Below are positions 17,018 through 23,788 of a DNA stretch of 52,884 nucleotides, piece by piece. The stretch covers positions 1 to 52,884 of the forward strand of contig SOKL01000045.1 in the NCBI GenBank assembly GCA_004376265.1, written 5' to 3'. The stretch's first letter is position 1. Each line of letters begins with the position of its first letter. Origin of the DNA: Candidatus Thorarchaeota archaeon (GTDB taxonomy: Archaea > Asgardarchaeota > Thorarchaeia > Thorarchaeales > Thorarchaeaceae). The position numbers were made by a program, and so were the translations under genes. A model generated the notes under the pieces. The model had not been told where the DNA came from and ran no database searches. It was given only the letters and a program-made list of their open reading frames with translations.

Positions 17018-18058
17018 ATGTCGGAGGAAACACTAGACCTTCTAAAGACCCTGTCTGCAACCCCAGGTCCAGTAGGGAGAGAGGGAATGGTTCAGGATAT
17101 AATCAAGGAACATTTCAAACAGCACTGTGGGAGCTTCATACAGGATAGAATCGGTAATGTCATAGGCACACTCGAAGGCGATGTTGACAAACACTATGCA
17201 GTTGTGGCTCATGCTGACGAAGTAGGATTTCTAATCAGCAATATAGATGATAGAGGATTTCTCCGGGTCAAATGGAACACGCAAGGACATTTACCAGATC
17301 TCAGACTCATGCCTGGACAATGGGTATTGATTATGACTGAGAAAGGATTGATTCCTGGAGTCTTTTGTGTAAAGACGGCACACATTGCAGGACCTGAGGA
17401 CAAGAAACGAATTCCTACTTCTGAAGAGATTTTCCTTGATATTGGCGCAAACAATGAGAAGGAGGTAAAGGAACAGGGCATCAACATTGGTGATCCTGTC
17501 ATCTATGCAGCACCAGTAGAGAAGCTAATGGGTCATATTGTCGCAGGTAAGTCGATGGATGACCGAGTTGGTCTAACTGTGATGTTAGGAGTGCTTGAAC
17601 GATTTTCGAAAATTGCGAAAACCAAACGTCCCACCATTACATTCGTTTCAACTGTGATGGAGGAATTAGGAGCGAAAGGAGCGGCAGCAGTTGCAAAAGA
17701 TCTTGATGTGGATGAACTAATCGTCTTGGACATAGGCCTCGCAGATGACTATCCCGGTACAAAAGGAGAAGCGGGTGTTTCTTTGGGGAGTGGACCAGTA
17801 GTTGTCATCAAAGACAATGCGATGCACTATTCGTACGAATTAGTCCGGCGAATCATAAAGACTGCAGAGAAAGAAGAGATTCCCTTCCAGAGAGCTGTCT
17901 TTCACAATTATCTGACAGATGGCTTTCAATTCGCGTCACAAGGGCAGGTTGTTGCAGTCCTAGCAGTACCCTGTAGATACTCACATAGTGCATTCGAAGC
18001 AGTCAGTCTAATGGATGTGGAAATGACAATACATCTACTGATGAAATTGTTTGCCTAG
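17018..18058 (+). CDS. M42-family metallo-aminopeptidase
   Basis: 346 aa from ATG 17018. A GTG at 16982 would add 12 residues that look unlike the family. M42 peptidases are large dodecameric tetrahedral aminopeptidases that trim peptides released by the proteasome. The dinuclear metal site is visible: AHADEVG (His and Asp), the MDDR segment with the second Asp, MEELG (catalytic Glu pair), DIGLADD and a C-terminal YSHSAFE with the last His. Length is normal. The stop overlaps the convergent NfeD-like gene by four bases. An unusual structured region lies upstream. Confidence 0.93.
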   Translation: MSEETLDLLKTLSATPGPVGREGMVQDIIKEHFKQHCGSFIQDRIGNVIGTLEGDVDKHYAVVAHADEVGFLISNIDDRGFLRVKWNTQGHLPDLRLMPGQWVLIMTEKGLIPGVFCVKTAHIAGPEDKKRIPTSEEIFLDIGANNEKEVKEQGINIGDPVIYAAPVEKLMGHIVAGKSMDDRVGLTVMLGVLERFSKIAKTKRPTITFVSTVMEELGAKGAAAVAKDLDVDELIVLDIGLADDYPGTKGEAGVSLGSGPVVVIKDNAMHYSYELVRRIIKTAEKEEIPFQRAVFHNYLTDGFQFASQGQVVAVLAVPCRYSHSAFEAVSLMDVEMTIHLLMKLFA

Positions 18059-18513
18059 TTGTTGCTGATTCCCAAGAGCTCAACACGGACCCTCATACTT
18101 TCACGGGATACTATGACGACCTCTGTTCCGATTTCAATCTCACCCACATCACACCGTGCTTCCCAGATCTCAGCTCCAACCTTGATCTTCCCGGATACGG
18201 GTGTTACCGTGTCACTTACCGTACCCTTCAACCCTTTCAATTCATAGAACGGGTTTGGAGTTTCTAGAAGGGACGGATATACTAGATAGTACTTTCCAGC
18301 GACGAAGATTGCCGCTCCTATGATTAACAATATCGTGATTGGTAGAAGCCATTCCGGTTTCAGATAGTACACAATTATGATTGCAATTGGCACTAGAATC
18401 ATCTCATCAGCTGTTATCGCAATGAACTTTGCTCTAGGAGAGAAATCTACCATTTCTTGAATCCAACCTTCATTTGAGTTTAATTTGGCATGAAAGAAGA
18501 AAAGGTTTTGCAA
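18055..18513 (-). CDS. NfeD-like membrane protein with C-terminal OB fold
   Basis: 152 aa. Two membrane helices (about residues 37-52 and 55-72) are followed by a beta-barrel domain at about 92-150: GLKGTVSDTVTPVSGKIKV, then EIEIGTEVVIVSRESMRVRV. This is the soluble OB-fold domain of NfeD proteins, which usually act with stomatin-type membrane scaffolds or a ClpP-class serine protease. The short form lacks the protease part, and no stomatin partner is in the window. Met21 (18453) is a plausible alternative start. Confidence 0.8.
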   Translation of the reverse strand: MQNLFFFHAKLNSNEGWIQEMVDFSPRAKFIAITADEMILVPIAIIIVYYLKPEWLLPITILLIIGAAIFVAGKYYLVYPSLLETPNPFYELKGLKGTVSDTVTPVSGKIKVGAEIWEARCDVGEIEIGTEVVIVSRESMRVRVELLGISNN

Positions 18514-18590
18514 CCCTGTAATGAAATTCAGGTCGTACGCATAGCATCATTGAATAGGGCGAATATCAGCGCTCTGCCAGTGACTACTGA

Positions 18591-19709
18591 TTGAAGACCG
18601 AAACTATCCAGATAATGGCAGGAGCAGCCATGCTATCTGCATTCACATATGTTCCAATCCTAGCAAGAGAGAATCTTGGCATCTCGGAGATCCTCATTGC
18701 AGTCATGGTTGGAGGATTTGCCGCTACCAGTTTCATCTCTTCATACATCTTCGGTCGAGCAGGGGATGTCTACGGTCGTAGGATAGTCATTCGGTTAGGC
18801 CTTCTCTTATCCACCATCTCTTTTGGTTTGCTCATATTCTCTTCAAGTTTCGAAACACTGTTCATTATACGTCTGACAAACGGTTTCTGTATCGGAATGT
18901 ATCCCGGAGCTCTTGCAGCATACGCTTTTGAGTCAAAGATGAAGATGGGAAGATTCGCTACCTGGGGTGCTGCTGGCTGGGGGATTGGAACATTATTCGC
19001 TGGTTATGCGGCAGGTTTCAACATCTACTATGCTTTCGTTATGTCCACCATTTTCTTGATTATCGCATTTGGGTCTGCACTGACATTAGCTCCTGTTCAG
19101 CAGGTTACAATGAAGGTGCCATGGTTCCCAATTGAAACATTCAAGCGCAACGCTTCAATCTACATGGCAGTGCTAATTCGCCACAGTGGTGCTTTTGCAA
19201 TCTGGACTTTGTGGCCCTTATTTCTTTATGACCTAGGGGGCGACCCATTCTTGATTGCAGTAGTTCAGGCAACAAATGCTGTTGCTCAGGTCATTTTCAT
19301 GATAACGTTGAGTGATAGGATCAATAGCAAGAGGTTGGTAGCGATTGGATTGATTGCTTCTGCAGTCGCTTTTGCTTGGTTTCCATTTGCAACGAACATC
19401 TTTGAGATTCTTCCATCTCAAGTTCTTCTAGGATTGTCATGGGCATGTCTCTATGTAGGCGCACTGAAGTTTGTGACTGACAACAACAAAGAACGGTCAA
19501 CAGCATCGGGTCTTCTTATGTCAATGTTGTCTCTCTCAGGAATTATCGGACCCATAATTGCAGCGATTATCTATTCGATTTGGCCGGGATATGCACCAAT
19601 TATGTTCTTCGCAATGGCGATGACAGTTCTAGCATCAGTCTTGTTTTGGCGATCCAATAGAAATCAAAGAACTGAGTTAGTTGAAGAATCTGTCAATGAG
19701 AGTTTCTAG
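18591..19709 (+). CDS. MFS transporter
   Basis: 372 aa from a TTG start, with about 11-12 membrane helices. The loop 2-3 signature FGRAGDVYGRR (residues 54-64) identifies the major facilitator superfamily. It is slightly short for the family, and the first helix begins at once, so a start further upstream is conceivable but no better codon is visible. The substrate is unknown. It is unrelated in detail to the MFS gene at 6977, which has a GxxADRMGRK-type loop. Confidence 0.88.
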   Translation: MKTETIQIMAGAAMLSAFTYVPILARENLGISEILIAVMVGGFAATSFISSYIFGRAGDVYGRRIVIRLGLLLSTISFGLLIFSSSFETLFIIRLTNGFCIGMYPGALAAYAFESKMKMGRFATWGAAGWGIGTLFAGYAAGFNIYYAFVMSTIFLIIAFGSALTLAPVQQVTMKVPWFPIETFKRNASIYMAVLIRHSGAFAIWTLWPLFLYDLGGDPFLIAVVQATNAVAQVIFMITLSDRINSKRLVAIGLIASAVAFAWFPFATNIFEILPSQVLLGLSWACLYVGALKFVTDNNKERSTASGLLMSMLSLSGIIGPIIAAIIYSIWPGYAPIMFFAMAMTVLASVLFWRSNRNQRTELVEESVNESF

Positions 19710-19767
19710 CTCGAGAGAAGACACATCACATATTTCATTACCATGAATAGATACAATATCAGACATA

Positions 19768-20043
19768 ATGACACTAGAATTTCTTGTCCAACCTGAGGTT
19801 CGTGAGGTTTTATTCCAGCTAGTATGGGGAGATAGATTCGAAAAAGATCTAAAGTCCAATATGACATCGGATGAGAGATTTGATAGTATACGGGACAGAC
19901 TTCACAAAGAAGAATTGGTCTACCTGTTACGTGGTGAGAATAACAGTCCATATCTTTCTTTGACAGACAAGGGTGTGGCTATAATCAACAGACTCTATGA
20001 AATCGAGAGAATTATAGAGGGCGAGGATTCAGATACCGAATAA
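19768..20043 (+). CDS. Small winged-helix-like protein, 91 aa
   Basis: A compact charged protein. Residues 40-75 (DRLHKEELVYLLRGENNSPYLSLTDKGVAIINRL) read like the recognition helix, wing and final helix of a winged-helix domain such as a PadR or MarR relative; SLTDKG is a frequent wing motif. The tail is acidic. It is probably a transcriptional regulator, though the target is unknown. It sits between an MFS gene and a methyltransferase on the same strand. Confidence 0.6.
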   Translation: MTLEFLVQPEVREVLFQLVWGDRFEKDLKSNMTSDERFDSIRDRLHKEELVYLLRGENNSPYLSLTDKGVAIINRLYEIERIIEGEDSDTE

Positions 20044-20153
20044 TTCACCACTCTTCAAAACTGTAAGTTTTAGGATAACATATCCTACAATGCACATTAT
20101 TCGTTTCGATTCAATTTTAAGTTAAGCATCTTTGAATAGAAGAAGGTACTATT

Positions 20154-20960
20154 ATGGATGAATCTCATCTTAAAATCCTGAAATGTCCAAAGTGCGGGAA
20201 GAAACTACTCTTCAATGGCGGAATCGCAGTAGCTGATATAGCAGATGGAGAGATTGTGTGTGAGAAGGGGCATACCTGGCCTATCACTCAAGGAATCCCA
20301 TCACTTGTTCATCCTCCAATCAATGAGGAAGATGCCAAATGGATCTCAGATTATGATCAGATGGCTGAGAACTATGACGAGCTAGTCAAAGAATATGATA
20401 CCTGGCTCGGTATCGACATGATGAAGGAACGTGAGGGATTCAATACGTTCATACCTATTGAGGGATCTTGCAGAAGTATCGATGTCAGTATTGGAACAGG
20501 AGCCAATTTCATTGCCCTCTATAATCAATTCAAAGATCAAATGGAAAGGTTCAACCTCCATGGAATGGATCTTTCAACTGGGATGCTAAATGTATCCCAA
20601 CGCAAGTTCAAGGATGCAGGTTTCACTGTGGGTCTGACGCATGGTAGTGTGTTCAACATTCCTTTTCAGAAGAACTTGTTCGATATCGTATTGCACTCAG
20701 GAGGAATAAACACATTCTCAGATATTCCGGGGGCGCTTAATGAAATGCTTCGAATTGCAAAACCAGGAGGAATCATCATTGTGGTTGACGAGGGTCTTTC
20801 TCCTGAGAAGAGAGAAACAGAAGAAGGAAAGGCAATCATCAAAACCAATTCTCTCTTTGCAGCAAAGCCGCCCTTAGAACATATTCCTGAGAAGGCAAAA
20901 GATGTAGAGGTCAACTTTGTCATGAACGAAACTTTCTATCAAATCGTCTTCAAGAAATAG
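20154..20960 (+). CDS. Class I methyltransferase with Trm112-like N-terminal zinc domain
   Basis: 268 aa. Residues 8-55 form a Trm112p-like zinc segment (CPKCGKKL, later CEKGHTWPITQGIPSLV). A UbiE-type methyltransferase follows: motif I IDVSIGTGANF, acidic residue in GMDLS, then GSVFNIPFQKNLFDIVLHSGGINTF and LRIAKPGGIIIVVDEG. The product is a small-molecule or lipid methyltransferase of unknown substrate. AGAAGGT lies before the ATG. The inverted repeat AGGATA-3 nt-TATCCT at 20072-20086 may be an operator. Confidence 0.85.
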   Translation: MDESHLKILKCPKCGKKLLFNGGIAVADIADGEIVCEKGHTWPITQGIPSLVHPPINEEDAKWISDYDQMAENYDELVKEYDTWLGIDMMKEREGFNTFIPIEGSCRSIDVSIGTGANFIALYNQFKDQMERFNLHGMDLSTGMLNVSQRKFKDAGFTVGLTHGSVFNIPFQKNLFDIVLHSGGINTFSDIPGALNEMLRIAKPGGIIIVVDEGLSPEKRETEEGKAIIKTNSLFAAKPPLEHIPEKAKDVEVNFVMNETFYQIVFKK

Positions 20961-21003
20961 ATGATACAATTTCGGTGAAAACACACCGTGTTGATTAGTA
21001 GAC

Positions 21004-21011
21004 AAAAAAAA
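21004..21011 (-). terminator. Poly-T terminator of the microprotein operon
   Basis: Eight consecutive T on the minus strand directly follow the last gene of the three-gene microprotein operon (stop at 21023-21025). Archaeal RNA polymerase terminates at such T runs without needing a hairpin. Confidence 0.55.
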
Positions 21012-21022
21012 CAGATGAGTGC

Positions 21023-21139
21023 TCAAGTGGCTTCCCACAAGAGCACTTCTTCAACAGTTAATTCTTGACGCTTTGTGGCGTCAACTGAACGGCTCTCGTC
21101 CCGCTGTGTGGTTGCAATGAGTTCGTTGATTGGTGCCAT
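21023..21139 (-). CDS. 38-aa microprotein, third gene of microprotein operon
   Basis: ATG to TGA frame of 38 codons starting MAPINELIATTQRD and ending EELTVEEVLLWEAT-like (acidic, amphipathic C-terminal helix with a Trp). The start lies seven bases after the stop of the preceding microprotein, with AGGTAG upstream. It has no hydrophobic segment or Cys. Unlike its two basic partners it is net acidic in its C-terminal half, so it could bind them. The family is not recognised. Tight spacing, a shared promoter and a poly-T end argue that it is a real gene. Confidence 0.6.
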   Translation of the reverse strand: MAPINELIATTQRDESRSVDATKRQELTVEEVLLWEAT

Positions 21140-21145
21140 TGCAAT

Positions 21146-21235
21146 CTACCTGTATCTATAGGAATGGGTGATAGCGTCTGTAGAGATCCGTTTCCTAGGC
21201 TTGAATTTTCTCTTAGCTGTCTTTGCTAGTGCCAT
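21146..21235 (-). CDS. 29-aa basic microprotein, second gene of microprotein operon
   Basis: ATG to TAG frame of 29 codons. It starts MALAKTAKRKFKPRKR and ends HSYRYR. About one third of the residues are Lys or Arg, so it probably binds nucleic acid or the ribosome. GGAGG lies eight or nine bases upstream, inside the end of the first gene, a strong ribosome-binding site. Its ending (SYRYR) resembles that of the first gene (AYQYRR), hinting at common descent. No known family is recognised. Confidence 0.65.
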   Translation of the reverse strand: MALAKTAKRKFKPRKRISTDAITHSYRYR

Positions 21236-21241
21236 GCTGTT

Positions 21242-21349
21242 TTACCTCCGGTACTGGTATGCATATCCGAGTGCGTAGGTTGTGCGAACCTTCGCAGTCT
21301 TGTTGTTCAACTTCTCAAACTTGTTGGTCATTAGACTCAGGAAAGCCAT
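21242..21349 (-). CDS. 35-aa basic microprotein, first gene of microprotein operon
   Basis: ATG to TAA frame of 35 codons: MAFLSLMTNKFEKLNNKTAK followed by a tyrosine-rich tail ending YAYQYRR. It sits about 33 nt downstream of a strong TATA box (CTTATATAC at 21382-21390), so the transcript would be nearly leaderless. Two further microprotein genes follow closely on the same strand. Tyr/Arg-rich C-termini are shared with the second gene. The function is unknown; size, charge and strong promoter suggest an abundant RNA-, DNA- or ribosome-associated peptide. Confidence 0.65.
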   Translation of the reverse strand: MAFLSLMTNKFEKLNNKTAKVRTTYALGYAYQYRR

Positions 21350-21381
21350 CGTTATTCACTAGGTATTAGCACACTAAATTT

Positions 21382-21390
21382 GTATATAAG
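21382..21390 (-). promoter_or_regulatory. TATA box of the microprotein operon
   Basis: On the minus strand this reads CTTATATAC, close to the archaeal consensus. It is 33 nt from the first ATG (21349), which implies transcription starting within about ten bases of that codon. Confidence 0.6.
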
Positions 21391-21508
21391 GTTTGCGTCA
21401 CCAACCATTTCGGTTATTATCGTTGCTCAAATGTACTATTTATATATGAATGGACCGGAAAACTTCATTGTACAAACTCTTTCTTCCTGAATGCTTCGTT
21501 ATCACCAC

Positions 21509-21529
21509 CAAACTTATATGATTAGTTTG
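21509..21529. promoter_or_regulatory. Inverted repeat overlapping a TATA box
   Basis: CAAACT and AGTTTG are exact inverse complements around TATATGATT, so a TATA-like element lies inside a dyad. A dyad of this size is a good candidate operator controlling the winged-helix regulator gene downstream, perhaps by autoregulation. Another TATA-like run, TTTATATATG, lies at about 21439-21448. Confidence 0.45.
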
Positions 21530-21676
21530 TCAAGAATAATATGAGTTTGTGGTGTTAAACACACTTCTGGTGCGGTTTAAAATCTAAAATCCACAAGAAT
21601 AAACACGAACGATTCCAAGGTTAGTCCGAGTCGCTTGACGAATCGACGGATCAGAAATACATTGGTGAATACTTAC

Positions 21677-22432
21677 ATGGGCGATGACAACATCACAGCG
21701 GAAATCACGGACAACCTCGAGGGAATTGTATTAACAAAAGAGAGCAAGAAAGATCAGAAAGAGATACTCTTTGTGACAAATGACGAGATGGCTGAAGTTC
21801 TTGATGAACTTGTCCGTTTTAATATTCTGCAGGTTTTACGAAAGGGAATCGAGGACACTCTCACTACAAAAATAATTGATGAAGAAACTGGTGATACAAT
21901 CATCAGATTGAAAATCGTCAAACGCAATGCGTTGTCTGTTGTTGAGATAGTGAAACAATCACCAGATTGCTGTGTTGATGGTGAAGAGGTAACGAAGAAT
22001 CAGGTATACCACCATTTGCCCATTTTGGTCAAATATGGGTATGTCATCAAATACGGAACCGTTACAACAGGTAAGCGAACTACGGACTATTACCGAAGGA
22101 CTGCAAAAGGGTTCATGCTGACCAAGGGCGCATGGGGTGCAGAAGAGAAGCGCGTCCGGGAGAAACTCGAAGGATACACTGACAAGATGCTTGAAACCTT
22201 CAATCTGGTCCTCTCGAAAGAGAAACGTGAAGAATTGATACGACTAAGCGTCAAAAGAACTCAAATGCAACATGAGTGGAGAACAAAGATTGCAGAAATG
22301 GTTAGTTTGGATGTAGCTAACAAAGAAATTCTAAGCATGTATGAGATGCTTCTTGATTATTACTCTATAGGATCCAAAGAGTATATGGATACAATCAACA
22401 AGATTAGAGATATTCTCTTTCCTGAAGAATAG
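21677..22432 (+). CDS. ArsR-like winged-helix transcription regulator
   Basis: 251 aa from ATG 21677, chosen because GGTGA lies eight bases upstream; a TTG at 21635 would add 14 residues. The region KNQVYHHLPILVKYGYVIKY (about residues 107-126 from this start) followed by TGKRTTDYYRRTAKGF is an ArsR/HTH_20 winged helix with its wing. The first 60 residues are an acidic extension; the last 90 are helical and may form the dimer interface. It is probably autoregulated through the dyad at 21509-21529. It faces the microprotein operon across a shared promoter region, so it may also control that operon; this is inference. Confidence 0.75.
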   Translation: MGDDNITAEITDNLEGIVLTKESKKDQKEILFVTNDEMAEVLDELVRFNILQVLRKGIEDTLTTKIIDEETGDTIIRLKIVKRNALSVVEIVKQSPDCCVDGEEVTKNQVYHHLPILVKYGYVIKYGTVTTGKRTTDYYRRTAKGFMLTKGAWGAEEKRVREKLEGYTDKMLETFNLVLSKEKREELIRLSVKRTQMQHEWRTKIAEMVSLDVANKEILSMYEMLLDYYSIGSKEYMDTINKIRDILFPEE

Positions 22433-22442
22433 TATGTTGTAA

Positions 22443-22817
22443 TCACACGTGGTTAATTAGCTGAATTGCAGCCTTCATCACATCAATGATTGATAGTTCT
22501 GGTACTGCATGAGGAGCGGCAAAAGCAATTGCCCAAGCAGCTTCGTCAATCTTCACAATGAGTAGATGTCCTTTGTTATCATCAGCAGTTGCGACATATG
22601 AGTCAGTAGATGAGGATATTTTCTTGTATTTCACTCCTCCAACCGACACTTTTGACTTGTCATCCTTGAGTACTTTCATAATGGTGCTAACATCTTCTAC
22701 GAGGTCCCAGTTATCGGTTTGCCAAACAATCGCTCCATCCTTGGTGACTGCAAACGCTTGGATCTTGGAATTGTTTGAGTAGAGTTGATTCCATTCGTTC
22801 CCGATTGTTGAATTCAA
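22443..22817 (-). CDS. Profilin-like protein A
   Basis: 124 aa from a TTG start with GGAGG seven bases upstream. The fold pattern follows profilin: an N-terminal helix with Trp (GNEWNQLYSNN), strand-turn-strand AFAVTKDGAIVWQTDNW, a helix (VSTIMKVLKD), then VGGVKYKKISS, GHLLIVKID, AAWAIAFAAPHA and a final helix. Roadblock/LC7 proteins share this topology and cannot be excluded, but the internal VWQ(T/S)-NW segment and VKY strand fit profilin better. If correct, it would regulate actin, a known Asgard trait. It is a paralogue of the adjacent gene (22890-23276). Confidence 0.55.
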   Translation of the reverse strand: MNSTIGNEWNQLYSNNSKIQAFAVTKDGAIVWQTDNWDLVEDVSTIMKVLKDDKSKVSVGGVKYKKISSSTDSYVATADDNKGHLLIVKIDEAAWAIAFAAPHAVPELSIIDVMKAAIQLINHV

Positions 22818-22889
22818 AAGAAGACCTCCAGTATAACAGATAAGTAATCGAGGGGATTTGCCCCGTAAACCGTCCCCCAGATTTCTCGA

Positions 22890-23276
22890 TTATATTTTAC
22901 CCCGAAGGGTCTTTGCAGCTCTGTCTACATCTACGTAGACGCCATCTGGCTGAGCGCTAGCATCCGCCCATGCCACAACCCATCTATCGCCAGTAGTATC
23001 TACCTTAGTCAGAATGAGAATTCCACTTCCCTGAATGTTTCTTGCTACAAGGCTTTCAGGGGTAGACCTCATTGTGCTATACTTGACTGAATTCTGCACA
23101 ACTGATGAACTTCTCGATTTTACAGCAGCCATCAGACTGGAGGCCTCCTCAGTCAGGTCCCAGTTGTTGCTCTGCCATAGAACTTGTCCAGATTCAGTGA
23201 TGACACCAAAAGCTTGGACCATATTTCCCGAACTATTGTATGCTTGCGTATATGCATCCATTACAGGATCGCTCAT
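22890..23276 (-). CDS. Profilin-like protein B
   Basis: 128 aa, start ATG with GGGGTGAA upstream. It shows the same segments as profilin-like A in the same order: AYTQAYNSSGNMVQAFGVI, GQVLWQSNNWDL, a helix SSLMAAVKS, VKYSTMRSTPESLVARN, GSGILILTKVD, RWVVAWADASAQP and a C-terminal helix. The spacing matches profilins (VWA.., GGxKYM.., GxGxxxKKT-like strand). A Roadblock-type fold is the main alternative. The two genes are separated by about 70 nt and probably form one operon transcribed B then A, a product of tandem duplication. Confidence 0.58.
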   Translation of the reverse strand: MSDPVMDAYTQAYNSSGNMVQAFGVITESGQVLWQSNNWDLTEEASSLMAAVKSRSSSVVQNSVKYSTMRSTPESLVARNIQGSGILILTKVDTTGDRWVVAWADASAQPDGVYVDVDRAAKTLRGKI

Positions 23277-23379
23277 GTGAATTCACCCCGTACTTCTACG
23301 GTCAATAGGAACCCTCTACACCTTCTGCAAATAAAGAAATCTTTGACGGGTTAAATCTCCAAACTTCAAGCATACTCTT

Positions 23380-23703
23380 ATGGATTTGTGTAGTCAAGAC
23401 GATATGGCTTCTGTAGTATGGGAAACAGAGCGAGGAACGATCCTCAAGGTCATTGTGCGTCCCAAGTCCAGAGAGAGAGATTTTGTGGTAGAGATTTCAC
23501 CGGAGGTCATAATTATCAACTTGAAGAGTCCAGCTAGAGAAGGGAAAGCCAACTCTGAATTAGTAAAGAGAATGGCGAAGGTGCTCGCGATTTCCACCGG
23601 TAGCATCAAGCTTATTGCAGGTCACAAATCAAAGGAAAAAACACTCTTAATTGAAGGTCTGAGTCCACAAGAAATTGTACAGTGTCTGTCAAATGTGACA
23701 TAG
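23380..23703 (+). CDS. DUF167 (YggU-like) family protein
   Basis: 107 aa. The family core is evident: VIVRPKSRERDFV, then IINLKSPAREGKANSELVKRMAKVLAI and IKLIAGHKSKEKTLLI. Length is normal. DUF167 proteins are small alpha/beta proteins of unknown function that occur in all domains of life. The start may be Met9 (23404) rather than the first ATG. It stands alone between the divergent profilin-like pair and the OPT transporter. Confidence 0.88.
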   Translation: MDLCSQDDMASVVWETERGTILKVIVRPKSRERDFVVEISPEVIIINLKSPAREGKANSELVKRMAKVLAISTGSIKLIAGHKSKEKTLLIEGLSPQEIVQCLSNVT

Positions 23704-23788
23704 AGAGTTATATACAGGGTTTTGTTGGGTGACTAAGGACATACTTGAATAGAGCCACTAGATTGCTTTTGATTCGGAGAGACCAGCT

